Source of the DNA: Pseudooceanicola nanhaiensis DSM 18065 | GTDB taxonomy: Bacteria; Pseudomonadota; Alphaproteobacteria; Rhodobacterales; Rhodobacteraceae | Direction of reading: 5' to 3' | NCBI RefSeq assembly: GCF_000688295.1 | Contig: NZ_JHZF01000011.1 | Location: 1,148,288-1,212,287, forward strand | Length of the DNA: 64,000 nucleotides | Shown: positions 16,189 through 23,793 of the stretch, one piece after another | Layout of the letters: every line of letters starts with the position of its first letter | How positions within the stretch are numbered: position 1 is the first letter of the stretch | Program-made: the position numbers and the translations under genes | Notes under the pieces: model-generated | Told to the model about the DNA's origin: nothing | Seen by the model: the letters and a program-made list of their open reading frames with translations, nothing else | Databases searched by the model: none

Positions 16189-17637
16189 ATGAGCACCATC
16201 ACACATTCCCCGGCGATGAAGAGCCTGCGCCGCATGTTCCTGAACCCGACGCGCAAGCAGATCGTCGATTACTGCGATTCGATCGGGATCCTGATGTGGC
16301 AACGGCACGGGATCTTCTTCGCCGCCACCCTGCTCGCCGCGGTCTACATCGACGCGACCAAGGCCTTCCTGCTCTACTCCGCCGTCCTGCTGACCGACCT
16401 GCTCGACATCCGCATGGCGCGCCGCGTCTCCAAGTGGACCGGCAAGGACCAGCGGACCGCGCGCCGCATCGGCATCCAGATCCTCATCAACACGGTGCTG
16501 AGCGCCCTCGCCATCACCACCTTCGTCGTGATGATCGCGCTCGAACAGAGGCTCGGCGGGCATTTCACCCCCCTCTTCTTCCTGTTCGCCGCGGCGCTCT
16601 TCTGCGCGATGAACAACCACCAGATCCTTGGTGCGCTGATCGTTCGGCTCTCGATCTATGCCGTCGGCTTCGTCTACATCGCGCTGATCGACGTGCTGCG
16701 GTTCATGCCGCCGATCACCTCCTACATCTGGCTGCAGTTCTTCACCGTCGCCTTCGTGATGTACTTCATCCTTGACGTGAGCCGGCTCTACCTCGGCATG
16801 TACCGGGCCAACCTCGCGCATCTCGAAAAGCTCGAGGCCGAGCACGAGAAGACCAAGATCGCCTACAAGGTGAAGTCCAACTTCGTCTCCACGGTCAGCC
16901 ATGAGCTGCGCACGCCGCTGACCTCGATCAAGGGATCGCTCGACCTGATCCAGGCGGGCTCCATCGGGCCGGTGCCGGATCACCTGAAGCCGGTGCTCGA
17001 CCTCGCGGGCCGCAACTGCGAACGCCTGTCCGACCTCATCAACGACATTCTCGACGTCCAGAGCCTCGAGGCCGGCCGCTTCGTCAGCGAGCTCAAGCCG
17101 ATCGTCGCCGAGGACGTCGTCGAGGAAGCCGTGCAGGTGAACTACGGCTTCGCCGACAAGCATGGCGTCTACCTCGACTTCACCCGCCCCGAGACCACCA
17201 CCTACATCAAGGGCGACCAGCGCCGTCTGATCCAGGTGTTGACCAACCTGATCTCGAACGCGGTCAAGTTCTCGGAACAGGGGGACGCGGTCACCGTCCG
17301 TTGCGAGATCGTGGACAACAAGATCGTCGTCTTCGTCGAGGACAACGGGATCGGCATCCCCGAGAATTCGCGCGACAAGGTCTTCGGCCAGTTCCACCAG
17401 ATCGACAGCTCGGACCAGCGCGACTACGGCGGCACCGGGCTGGGGATGAACATCTCCAAGCAGATCGTCGAATTGCACAAAGGCGTCATCGACTACGTGT
17501 CCGAGCTGGGCGTGGGAACGACCTTCATGGTTGCGCTCGACATTGTCGAGAAGCCCGCCAACCAGCCGACCACGCCGGGCCCGACGGCCTGGGACGAGCG
17601 CGCGCCCAACAAGGTGCGCATCGCAGCCAATGGTTGA
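16189..17637 (+). CDS. multi-span sensor histidine kinase
   Basis: 482 residues. Hydrophobic segments between about 38 and 200 suggest six membrane helices forming a membrane-embedded sensor without a large periplasmic domain. A short coiled coil (200-228) leads into the HisKA box TVSHELRTPLTSIKGSLDL with His238. The ATPase domain is complete: N box LTNLISNAVKFSEQG, G1 VEDNGIGIP, F box and G2 GTGLGMNISKQIVELHKG. It follows the response regulator by 25 bases and ends at a strong terminator, so the two form an operon. The membrane-embedded input suits a hydrophobic signal, but the ligand is unknown. Confidence 0.9.
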   Translation: MSTITHSPAMKSLRRMFLNPTRKQIVDYCDSIGILMWQRHGIFFAATLLAAVYIDATKAFLLYSAVLLTDLLDIRMARRVSKWTGKDQRTARRIGIQILINTVLSALAITTFVVMIALEQRLGGHFTPLFFLFAAALFCAMNNHQILGALIVRLSIYAVGFVYIALIDVLRFMPPITSYIWLQFFTVAFVMYFILDVSRLYLGMYRANLAHLEKLEAEHEKTKIAYKVKSNFVSTVSHELRTPLTSIKGSLDLIQAGSIGPVPDHLKPVLDLAGRNCERLSDLINDILDVQSLEAGRFVSELKPIVAEDVVEEAVQVNYGFADKHGVYLDFTRPETTTYIKGDQRRLIQVLTNLISNAVKFSEQGDAVTVRCEIVDNKIVVFVEDNGIGIPENSRDKVFGQFHQIDSSDQRDYGGTGLGMNISKQIVELHKGVIDYVSELGVGTTFMVALDIVEKPANQPTTPGPTAWDERAPNKVRIAANG

Positions 17638-17675
17638 GTGACGCGCAAGCCGCCGCAGATTAATGAGAATTCCTC

Positions 17676-17704
17676 AGACCCCGGCCCAGGCCGGGGTCTT
17701 TGTG
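17676..17704 (+). terminator. intrinsic terminator after histidine kinase
   Basis: Perfect 11-base arms AGACCCCGGCC (17676-17686) and GGCCGGGGTCT (17689-17699) followed by TTTGTGCTT. It ends the response regulator-kinase operon before the AHL synthase gene. Confidence 0.85.
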
Positions 17705-17719
17705 CTTAATGCTGCGCCA

Positions 17720-17747
17720 AATTTCGCTCAATATGTTGCAATTTCGC
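17720..17747 (+). promoter_or_regulatory. direct repeat AATTTCGC x2 upstream of AHL synthase
   Basis: AATTTCGC occurs at 17720-17727 and 17740-17747, exactly 20 bases apart, close to two helical turns. It lies between the terminator and the synthase gene. This is the layout of a tandem activator site, but no known consensus was matched. Confidence 0.35.
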
Positions 17748-17857
17748 CCTACCCGCCCCGGGAAACTGAAATAAGGCGGAATCAAGGCAAAGTTGAGTTT
17801 GCAATGAACACACTCTTGCCCGATGGTTAACAAAAACCAACGAGGCAACGGTACACC

Positions 17858-18604
17858 ATGCACCATCACCGTGGTCTGGCGCGTCCATCTCGCGCCGAGA
17901 CGGTCTTTCCCGAGATCCTTCCGGGGGACACCGCCCCTCAGCGCGAAATACGTTTCCGCCCTTCGGCGACCGTAAATGCGGCCGACCAGATTCCCGAGCT
18001 GGAGAAGAACGGCTCGATCAAGATCACGACGATGTCGTTCCTCAACATGACGCAATACGGCGATCTCTTCGTCGAGTTCATGCGCGCCCGCCGCGAGGTC
18101 TTCATCGACCGGCTGCACTGGACCCTGCCCCAGGCCGACGGCATGGAATTCGACCAGTACGACACGCCGCAGGCCCGCTGGGTCGCCGTTCACGAATACG
18201 GCCAGGTTCTGGGCGGCATCCGCCTGATGCCGACCACCGCGCGCTGTGCGGCCTATTCCTACATGCTGCGCGATGCGCAGCTCGACCTGCTGGACAGCAT
18301 TCCGAACGACGTGCTCTTCTTCGAGGCGCCGGTCGATCCCCGCATCTGGGAGGCCACGCGTCTCTTCATCGCCGAGGGCGTCGACGCCAAGCGCCGCCCC
18401 ATCGTCCAGCGGCTCCTGCTGACCGCGATGCAGACCACCGCCGCCGAACACGGCGCCACCTCGGTGATCGGTATCGTCCCCGCCGTCTTCTCGCGCTGGC
18501 TGAAGCGCATCGGCATGAACGCGGCGCCCGTGGGACCGAAGTTCAACATCGACGGAACCTGGAGCCAGGCCGCGCTCTTCGGGCTGAAGGATCGGCTGCA
18601 GTAG
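17858..18604 (+). CDS. acyl-homoserine-lactone synthase (LuxI family)
   Basis: 248 residues. Makes N-acyl homoserine lactone from S-adenosylmethionine and an acyl donor. The invariant LuxI residues are present at family spacing: Arg78, Phe82, Trp88 (RREVFIDRLHW), Asp99, Asp102 (EFDQYD), Arg122 (GGIRLMP), Glu165 and Arg168 (WEATRLFIAEG). The conserved domain begins near residue 54, so there is an N-terminal extension of about 50 residues with an unusual MHHHRG start; a start at 18031 would give a standard-length LuxI. No LuxR-type regulator is nearby; the neighbours upstream are a two-component pair. Acyl chain length cannot be read from the sequence. Confidence 0.9.
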   Translation: MHHHRGLARPSRAETVFPEILPGDTAPQREIRFRPSATVNAADQIPELEKNGSIKITTMSFLNMTQYGDLFVEFMRARREVFIDRLHWTLPQADGMEFDQYDTPQARWVAVHEYGQVLGGIRLMPTTARCAAYSYMLRDAQLDLLDSIPNDVLFFEAPVDPRIWEATRLFIAEGVDAKRRPIVQRLLLTAMQTTAAEHGATSVIGIVPAVFSRWLKRIGMNAAPVGPKFNIDGTWSQAALFGLKDRLQ

Positions 18605-18640
18605 AGGGGTTTGCGGCGCGGGGGCGTCCCGGCTTCGGTG

Positions 18641-18660
18641 TCACCGGTCAATTCCGGTGA
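18641..18660 (+). terminator. weak stem-loop after AHL synthase
   Basis: TCACCGG (18641-18647) and CCGGTGA (18654-18660) around a 6-base loop, 37 bases after the synthase stop. There is no T-run, so it may stabilise the 3' end rather than terminate. Confidence 0.35.
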
Positions 18661-18867
18661 TCCCGGACAGCAACGTCATGCGTCGGGCAACGGCTCGCAA
18701 GCTACCGTCTCCGTAGCTCGAAACCGATATAAAGCGCAGGTCGAGAGATTGGGAACTGCGCGAAAAAGCGGAGAGACTTCGACCACTTTCGCGATGACAC
18801 AGCGACTGAATGGACCAGGCAGCGCGGCGCAGCTGGACGTTGAAATCACGTGTGGCTCGTCCGGAAG

Positions 18868-19560
18868 TTAATCTCTCAAAAAGAAATGAGTGATGACGGT
18901 GCTTGCCACGTGGGTGTACCCGTTTTCCACTATCTTTCTGAAAACATCAGTTGAAGCCACCGCAGCGATCGACCTGCCGTGAATTTCGACGGCGATGCAT
19001 CTCGGCTTGACCTTGTCAAAAGGAAATCCATTCAAGGCTGGCAGTTCGAAGCCTTCAAGGTCAATGTTCAGGAAGTCGATTTCCTTCACATCGTGCTCTT
19101 GTATGATCGTGCTCAAGCTCTTGGCTGGAATAGACCTCTTTTTGATCTTTCCTCTTCCACCATCCATGCGCAAAGCGAAGTCTTCGTCACAAGTGTTGGT
19201 GAGCGCAACATCTCCGAAAAAATAGCCTTCTATTTGTCCATCGTGTTCAGCAACCGCACAACAGATGGCGATGTCTCTCGGTCGATGCTGACGGAAGCCT
19301 TCGATTGAGGTTTCGGACATATCTACAACGATACCATCCCAACCCAAGTCATAGAGAAAGCGTGTGACTGACTCCTGTGTATGATGGTACCCACCACAGT
19401 CTATGTAGAAACCGCCCTCCGAGATGGTTTTCTTCATGTTCCGTCCCAGGAGGCGGCGCAACACGAGGTCTTCGCCCTGTTGAGCGTAGCAAATCTTCGC
19501 ATCGGCGAAGGACTGCATACGCTTCAAAAAAGCAGCATCTTTTTCAAATTCGAAGCTCAT
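18868..19560 (-). CDS. FkbM family methyltransferase
   Basis: About 230 residues of a SAM-dependent FkbM-type methyltransferase. It has the N-terminal segment AKICYAQQGEDLVLRRLL, the glycine motif GGFYIDCGGYHHTQESVTR for cofactor binding, and the family motif DFLNIDLEGFELPALNGFPF. Such enzymes methylate sugars or secondary metabolites. ATG at 19560 was chosen; the frame extends upstream but with no family similarity. The gene and its flanks are visibly richer in A and T than the rest of the window, with more Lys, Ile and Asn codons, which indicates acquisition by transfer. It is alone and sits on the 3' side of tRNA-Thr. Confidence 0.8.
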   Translation of the reverse strand: MSFEFEKDAAFLKRMQSFADAKICYAQQGEDLVLRRLLGRNMKKTISEGGFYIDCGGYHHTQESVTRFLYDLGWDGIVVDMSETSIEGFRQHRPRDIAICCAVAEHDGQIEGYFFGDVALTNTCDEDFALRMDGGRGKIKKRSIPAKSLSTIIQEHDVKEIDFLNIDLEGFELPALNGFPFDKVKPRCIAVEIHGRSIAAVASTDVFRKIVENGYTHVASTVITHFFLRD

Positions 19561-19787
19561 TATCGTTGTAATCCATTTGCACTGTCGACTTTGCTCGCAT
19601 GTACCGAGGTAGCAAGTCCTGGTGGCATTATCCCCAAGATTTGTCCAAAGTCGACAAAACAACTGACCCAAGCCCGATGTTCAGCCTGTCGCTCGGCGGA
19701 AGCCTTGGCGCAGTTCAACGGGCACAAACCCGGACTGAGTCCTGTAACGTCCAGCGAAGCGGGTGAAGAAAGTGTCCGGCCTTCCGG

Positions 19788-19863
19788 TGGTGCCCCCAGA
19801 GAGACTCGAACTCCCGACCCACTGATTACAAATCAGTTGCTCTACCAGCTGAGCTATAGGGGC
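19788..19863 (-). tRNA. tRNA-Thr(TGT)
   Basis: 76-base cloverleaf with CCA. Acceptor GCCCCTA pairs with TGGGGGC (one wobble); anticodon TGT in the loop of CTGATT/AATCAG. The AT-richer FkbM islet lies next to its 3' end. Confidence 0.96.
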
Positions 19864-19907
19864 AGCCGGGACCGTTTACGCGCTCCGGGGGCGCCGTTCA
19901 AGTCCGT

Positions 19908-21581
19908 TCATCGGTTGGCCCGGGCCAGCAGGGCGACGGCGGCGAGGCCCACGAGGATCACCAGAAGTGCGGCCGGGGCGGCGCCCGAGAGGTTCTCGAG
20001 GCTGGCCTGTTCGTGGGTCCGCGTGGCCAGCGTGTCGTAGTTGAACGGACGCAGGAGCAGGGTTGCCGGAAGCTCCTTCACGCAATCCACGAAGACCAGC
20101 AGCAGGGCCGAGGCAAGCGTGCCGCGGATGAGCGGGTAATAGACCGATCGCAACACCTGTCCGCGCCGGCGCCCCAGCGACCGCGCCGCCATCGGCAGCG
20201 AGGGCGAGACCCGGCCGAAGGCCGCATCCGCCGCGCCCTGCGCGATGGCGAAGAAGCGCACCGAATAGGCCAGGATCAGCGCGAAGGCCGATCCGGTCAG
20301 CAGCAGTCCGAAGCTGCGGCCGGTGAGGCCTTCGAGCGCATCGGCAAGGGCGTTGTCGAAACTGGCGAGCGGGATCAGGATCCCCACCCCCAGAACGGCC
20401 CCCGGCGCGGCATAGCCGATCGTGGTCAGCGGCAGCAGCATCCGCGGCAGCGCCCGCCCGCTCAGCCGCACCCCGTAGACGAGGAAGACCGCCGCCAGCA
20501 CGGTCATGAGCGCCGCGGTGCCGCCGACCGAGAGCGTGTGCCAGAACGCCCGGACCAGGCCCGGGTCGGTGAAGGCGCCCGCCTCGTCCCAGGCATGGCC
20601 CAGGATAACGCCCGCGGGCAGCACGAAGCCCATGAGCAGCGGCAGGATGCAGAGCAGCGTCGCGGTCCAGGCCTTCCAGCCGGTCAGCGCCTGCTTGACC
20701 ACGGGGCGCATCCCGCGGGCGGTGGTGTAGAATTTCGACCGCCGGCGCGAGGCCTTCTCGAGCAGGACCAGCATGACCACCAGCACCAGGATCACGCAGG
20801 CGATCTGCGCTGCGCCCGCGGCATTGTTGCTCTCGAGCCAGGTCGAGAAGATGCCCGTCGTCAGCGTCTGCACGGCGAAGTAATCGACCGTGCCGAAATC
20901 GTTCACCGTCTCCATCATCGCGACCGCCACGCCCGCGGCGATGGCTGGCCGCGCGAGCGGCAGGCCGACCCGCCGGAACCGGCCGAAGGCGCCGACGCCG
21001 AGCGACATCGCCACCTCTTCGCCGGCGCCCGCCTGTTCGCGGAACGCGGCGCGCGCCAGGAGGTAGACGTAGGGATAGAGTGCCGCCGAAAGCACCAGCA
21101 CCGCGGCGGGCAGCGAGCGGATCTCGGGGAACCAGTAATCCCGCGCCGATTGCCAGCCGAAGAGGTCGCGCAGCGCGGTCTGCACCGGCCCGGCATATTC
21201 GAGGAAATCGACCAGCGCATAGGCCCCGACATAGGCCGGGATTGCCAGCGGCAGCAGAAGCAGGTAATCGAGCAGGCGGTCCAGCGGGAAGCGGTAGCGC
21301 GCGACGATCCAGGCCGCGCCCGTCCCGATCGAGGCGGTCAGCACCCCCACCCCGGCCATCAGCCAGAGCGTGTTGCGCAGGTAACGCGGCAGCGTGGTCG
21401 AAACGAGATGCGGCCAGATGTTCTCGCCTCCCGTGAAGACGGGCGCGAGCGCGATCAGCACCACGGACAGGATCGGCGCCACGACGACGGCCGCGATCAC
21501 CACCGCGCCGACCGACCAGCCAGAGGGCCAGCCTGCGGGAAGATGCGGCCCGCGGCCGCGCTGTGTCGAGACATCCACCAT
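19908..21581 (-). CDS. ABC transporter permease, iron(III) type (FbpB-like, two fused permease units)
   Basis: 557 residues with about 12 membrane helices in two halves, each with the cytosolic EAA-type loop (first near AREQAGAGEEVAMSLG... and second near DAAFGRVSPSLPMAARSLG). The double permease arrangement is that of iron(III) and thiamine importers (FbpB/SfuB/ThiP). It would pair with a periplasmic binding protein and an ATPase, but neither gene is adjacent, so partners must be elsewhere. ATG at 21581 (MVDVSTQRGRG) was chosen because the upstream extension is low-complexity. Divergent from the next gene. Confidence 0.85.
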   Translation of the reverse strand: MVDVSTQRGRGPHLPAGWPSGWSVGAVVIAAVVVAPILSVVLIALAPVFTGGENIWPHLVSTTLPRYLRNTLWLMAGVGVLTASIGTGAAWIVARYRFPLDRLLDYLLLLPLAIPAYVGAYALVDFLEYAGPVQTALRDLFGWQSARDYWFPEIRSLPAAVLVLSAALYPYVYLLARAAFREQAGAGEEVAMSLGVGAFGRFRRVGLPLARPAIAAGVAVAMMETVNDFGTVDYFAVQTLTTGIFSTWLESNNAAGAAQIACVILVLVVMLVLLEKASRRRSKFYTTARGMRPVVKQALTGWKAWTATLLCILPLLMGFVLPAGVILGHAWDEAGAFTDPGLVRAFWHTLSVGGTAALMTVLAAVFLVYGVRLSGRALPRMLLPLTTIGYAAPGAVLGVGILIPLASFDNALADALEGLTGRSFGLLLTGSAFALILAYSVRFFAIAQGAADAAFGRVSPSLPMAARSLGRRRGQVLRSVYYPLIRGTLASALLLVFVDCVKELPATLLLRPFNYDTLATRTHEQASLENLSGAAPAALLVILVGLAAVALLARANR

Positions 21582-21672
21582 GCAGGGTGCCATGCCGCAA
21601 AGCGCTTTTACTGTCCAGCCGCTGCAGGATATAGACCCGGGGAGTTGGGGCAGAGATGAGGACAGGCGGACC

Positions 21673-22548
21673 ATGGACATCGTCCTGCACGCGGGCGCGC
21701 ATTGCACAGACGAGGACCGTCTCGTGAAATGCCTGCTGAAGAACAAGGACCTCTTCCTGCAGCGCGGCGTGGCCGTGCCCGGCCCCTCGCGCTATCGCCG
21801 CCTGCTCCGGGACGCGGTGCAGGCGCTCGGCAAGGGCGAACCGGCCGAGGGCGCGCGGGAGATCCTGCTCGACAGCATCCTCGAACATGACGGCGTTCAG
21901 CGGCTGCTGCTGTCGAACGAGAACGTCTTCGGCGTTCCGAAGATCGCGGTCAGCGACGGCGTGCTCTATCCGCAGGCGGCCCAGCGGATCGCCGACCTCG
22001 GGCGGCTCTTTCCCGGCGACCGGCTGGTGCTTGCCCTCGGGATCCGCAACCCCGCGACCTTCCTGCCCGCGCTGTTCGCGCAAAGCCCGCAGGAGGATTT
22101 CCTGACCTTCCTCGACGGCACCGATCCCGCCACCCTGCGCTGGTCCGAACTGGTGGAGCGCATCCGCGCGGCCCATCCCGATCTGCCGCTCGTGCTCTGG
22201 TGCAACGAGGACACCCCGCTCATCTGGGGCTCGGTCCTGCGCGCCGTCGCGGGGCTGGAGGAAGGCACCAAGATCGGCGGCGCCTTCGACCTCCTGTCCG
22301 AGATCATGTCGCGCGAGGGGATGCAGCGGTTCCGCGCCTACCTGAGCGATCACCCGGTGATGACGGAGCCGCAGAAACGGCGCGTCATGGGCGCCTTCCT
22401 CGACAAATACGCGCTGGAGGACGAGATCGAGGAAGAGCTCGACCTGCCCGGCTGGGACGAAGGCTATGTCGAGATGCTGACGCAGCGCTACGAGGCCGAT
22501 GTCGCCGCGATCGAGGAGCGGGGCGATGTCCATTTCATCGCCGCCTGA
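21673..22548 (+). CDS. hypothetical protein, diverged sulfotransferase-like N-terminus
   Basis: 291 residues, not firmly recognised. The N-terminus (MDIVLHAGAHCTDEDRLVKCLLKN, residues 1-24) has the shape of the 'HIGxHKTGTTxLQ...L..N' start of bacterial sulfotransferase-like proteins, but Lys and the Gly-Thr-Thr of the P-loop are replaced by Cys-Thr-Asp-Glu, so PAPS binding is doubtful. The rest is soluble and acidic with a WSELVERIR and an ALEDEIEEELDLPGW segment. It overlaps the following methyltransferase start by 23 bases, so the two are translated together. Function unknown. Confidence 0.6.
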   Translation: MDIVLHAGAHCTDEDRLVKCLLKNKDLFLQRGVAVPGPSRYRRLLRDAVQALGKGEPAEGAREILLDSILEHDGVQRLLLSNENVFGVPKIAVSDGVLYPQAAQRIADLGRLFPGDRLVLALGIRNPATFLPALFAQSPQEDFLTFLDGTDPATLRWSELVERIRAAHPDLPLVLWCNEDTPLIWGSVLRAVAGLEEGTKIGGAFDLLSEIMSREGMQRFRAYLSDHPVMTEPQKRRVMGAFLDKYALEDEIEEELDLPGWDEGYVEMLTQRYEADVAAIEERGDVHFIAA

Positions 22549-23656
22549 AACCGGCCCCCTGGGCCTTTTCCTGACCGCGCCCCCGGGGCTCGAGGAGGTG
22601 CTGCGCGCTGAGGCCGAGGGGCTGGGCTTTGCCGCCCCCCGCTCCGTGCCCGGCGGGGTCGAGACCAGCGGCGGATGGCCCGAGGTCTGGCGGGCGAACC
22701 TGATGCTGCGCGGCGCCACGCGGGTGCTGGTGCGGATCGCGGAATTCCGGGCGATGCACCTTGCCCAGCTCGACAAGCGCGCGCGGAAGGTCGACTGGGG
22801 ATCGGTGCTGAAACCGGGCACGCCGGTGAAGGTCGAGGCGACCTGCCGCAAGTCGAAGATCTATCACGACCGTGCCGCGGCGCAGCGGGTCGAAACCGCC
22901 CTGGCCGAGACGGCGGGCGCCGTGCCCGACAAGGCGGCCGCGCTGACGATCCGGGTGCGGATCGAGGACGACCTCGTCACGCTCTCCGTCGACAGCTCCG
23001 GCGAGGCACTGCACAAGCGCGGTCACAAGCAGGCGGTCGGCAAGGCCCCGATCCGCGAGACGATGGCCGCGCTCTTCCTGCGGCAATGCGGCTATGACGG
23101 GACCGAGCCGGTGATCGATCCGATGTGCGGCTCCGGCACCTTCGTGATCGAGGCGGCCGAGATCGCCATGGGCCTCCTGCCCGGCCGGTCGCGCGGCTTC
23201 GCCTTCGAGGATCTGGCGAGTTTCGACGCCGCCGCCTTTGCGGCCCTGAAGGAGGTGCCGGCAAAGGCGCCCCCCGCCCTGACCTTCCGCGGCAGTGACC
23301 GGGACCAGGGCGCGGTGGCCTCGGCCACGCAGAATGCCGAACGCGCGGGCGTTGCGGCGGTGACCGCCTTCGCCTGCCATCCGGCGGGTGCCCTGGAGCG
23401 GCCCGAGGGGCCAGCGGGCCTCGTCATGGTGAACCCGCCCTACGGCGGGCGGATCGGCAACCGGAAGCTGCTTTTCGCGCTTTACGGCGGGCTCGGGCAG
23501 GTGCTGCGCGAGCGGTTCAGCGGCTGGCGGCTCGGGATGGTGACGAACGACGGGGGGCTCGCCAAGGCCACGGGGTTCGACTTCGCGGAGGTCGGACCGC
23601 CGATTCCGCATGGCGGGCTCTCGGTGAAGCTCTACCGGACCGGGGTGATCCGGTGA
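22526..23656 (+). CDS. THUMP-domain class I RNA methyltransferase (RlmL/Trm-G10 type)
   Basis: 376 residues. An N-terminal ferredoxin-like and THUMP RNA-binding region (about 1-165, ending in VDSSGEALHKRGHK) is followed by a Rossmann methyltransferase domain with DPMCGSGTFVIEAAEIA (SAM-binding motif I) and the catalytic NPPYGGRIG motif typical of N2-guanine RNA methyltransferases. It resembles the first half of RlmL, which modifies G2445 of 23S rRNA; a tRNA target is also possible. ATG at 22526 is preceded by GAGGAG at good spacing and lies inside the end of the upstream gene. A palindromic repeat follows 24 bases after the stop. Confidence 0.85.
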   Translation: MSISSPPETGPLGLFLTAPPGLEEVLRAEAEGLGFAAPRSVPGGVETSGGWPEVWRANLMLRGATRVLVRIAEFRAMHLAQLDKRARKVDWGSVLKPGTPVKVEATCRKSKIYHDRAAAQRVETALAETAGAVPDKAAALTIRVRIEDDLVTLSVDSSGEALHKRGHKQAVGKAPIRETMAALFLRQCGYDGTEPVIDPMCGSGTFVIEAAEIAMGLLPGRSRGFAFEDLASFDAAAFAALKEVPAKAPPALTFRGSDRDQGAVASATQNAERAGVAAVTAFACHPAGALERPEGPAGLVMVNPPYGGRIGNRKLLFALYGGLGQVLRERFSGWRLGMVTNDGGLAKATGFDFAEVGPPIPHGGLSVKLYRTGVIR

Positions 23657-23680
23657 GCCTGCGCGCGTCCTGAAACGACG

Positions 23681-23714
23681 CAAGCCGGGCACAGGCCCGG
23701 CCTGCATCTGGTGC
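23681..23714 (+). repeat. palindromic 3' repeat, family 2, copy A
   Basis: CAAGCCGGGC-ACAG-GCCCGGCCTGCA and a following CTGGTGCC. Hairpin arms GCCGGGC (23684-23690) and GCCCGGC (23695-23701). It starts 24 bases after the methyltransferase stop and is in the same family as 23756-23779 (inverted) and 58584-58617. Confidence 0.7.
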
Positions 23715-23755
23715 CGTCTGTCGCCTGGACAACCGGAACGACGCCGCTCAGGCGG

Positions 23756-23779
23756 TGCAGGCCGGGCCTGAGCCCGGCC
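23756..23779 (-). repeat. palindromic 3' repeat, family 2, copy B
   Basis: On the minus strand reads GGCCGGGC-TCAG-GCCCGGCCTGCA, matching copy A nearly base for base. It lies 15 bases after the end of pdhC, in sense with it. Copies A and B thus mark the 3' ends of two convergent genes. Confidence 0.65.
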
Positions 23780-23793
23780 CCGCGCCCTTCGCT

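Noticed and set aside
17827-17841. Possible CtrA site (TTAA-N7-CAAC) before the AHL synthase
   Set aside because: The second half does not match TTAA; one half-site is too common to report as a site.
19561-19787. An attachment-site repeat of the tRNA-Thr end near the FkbM islet
   Set aside because: I looked for a copy of the tRNA 3' end on the far side of the islet and saw none.
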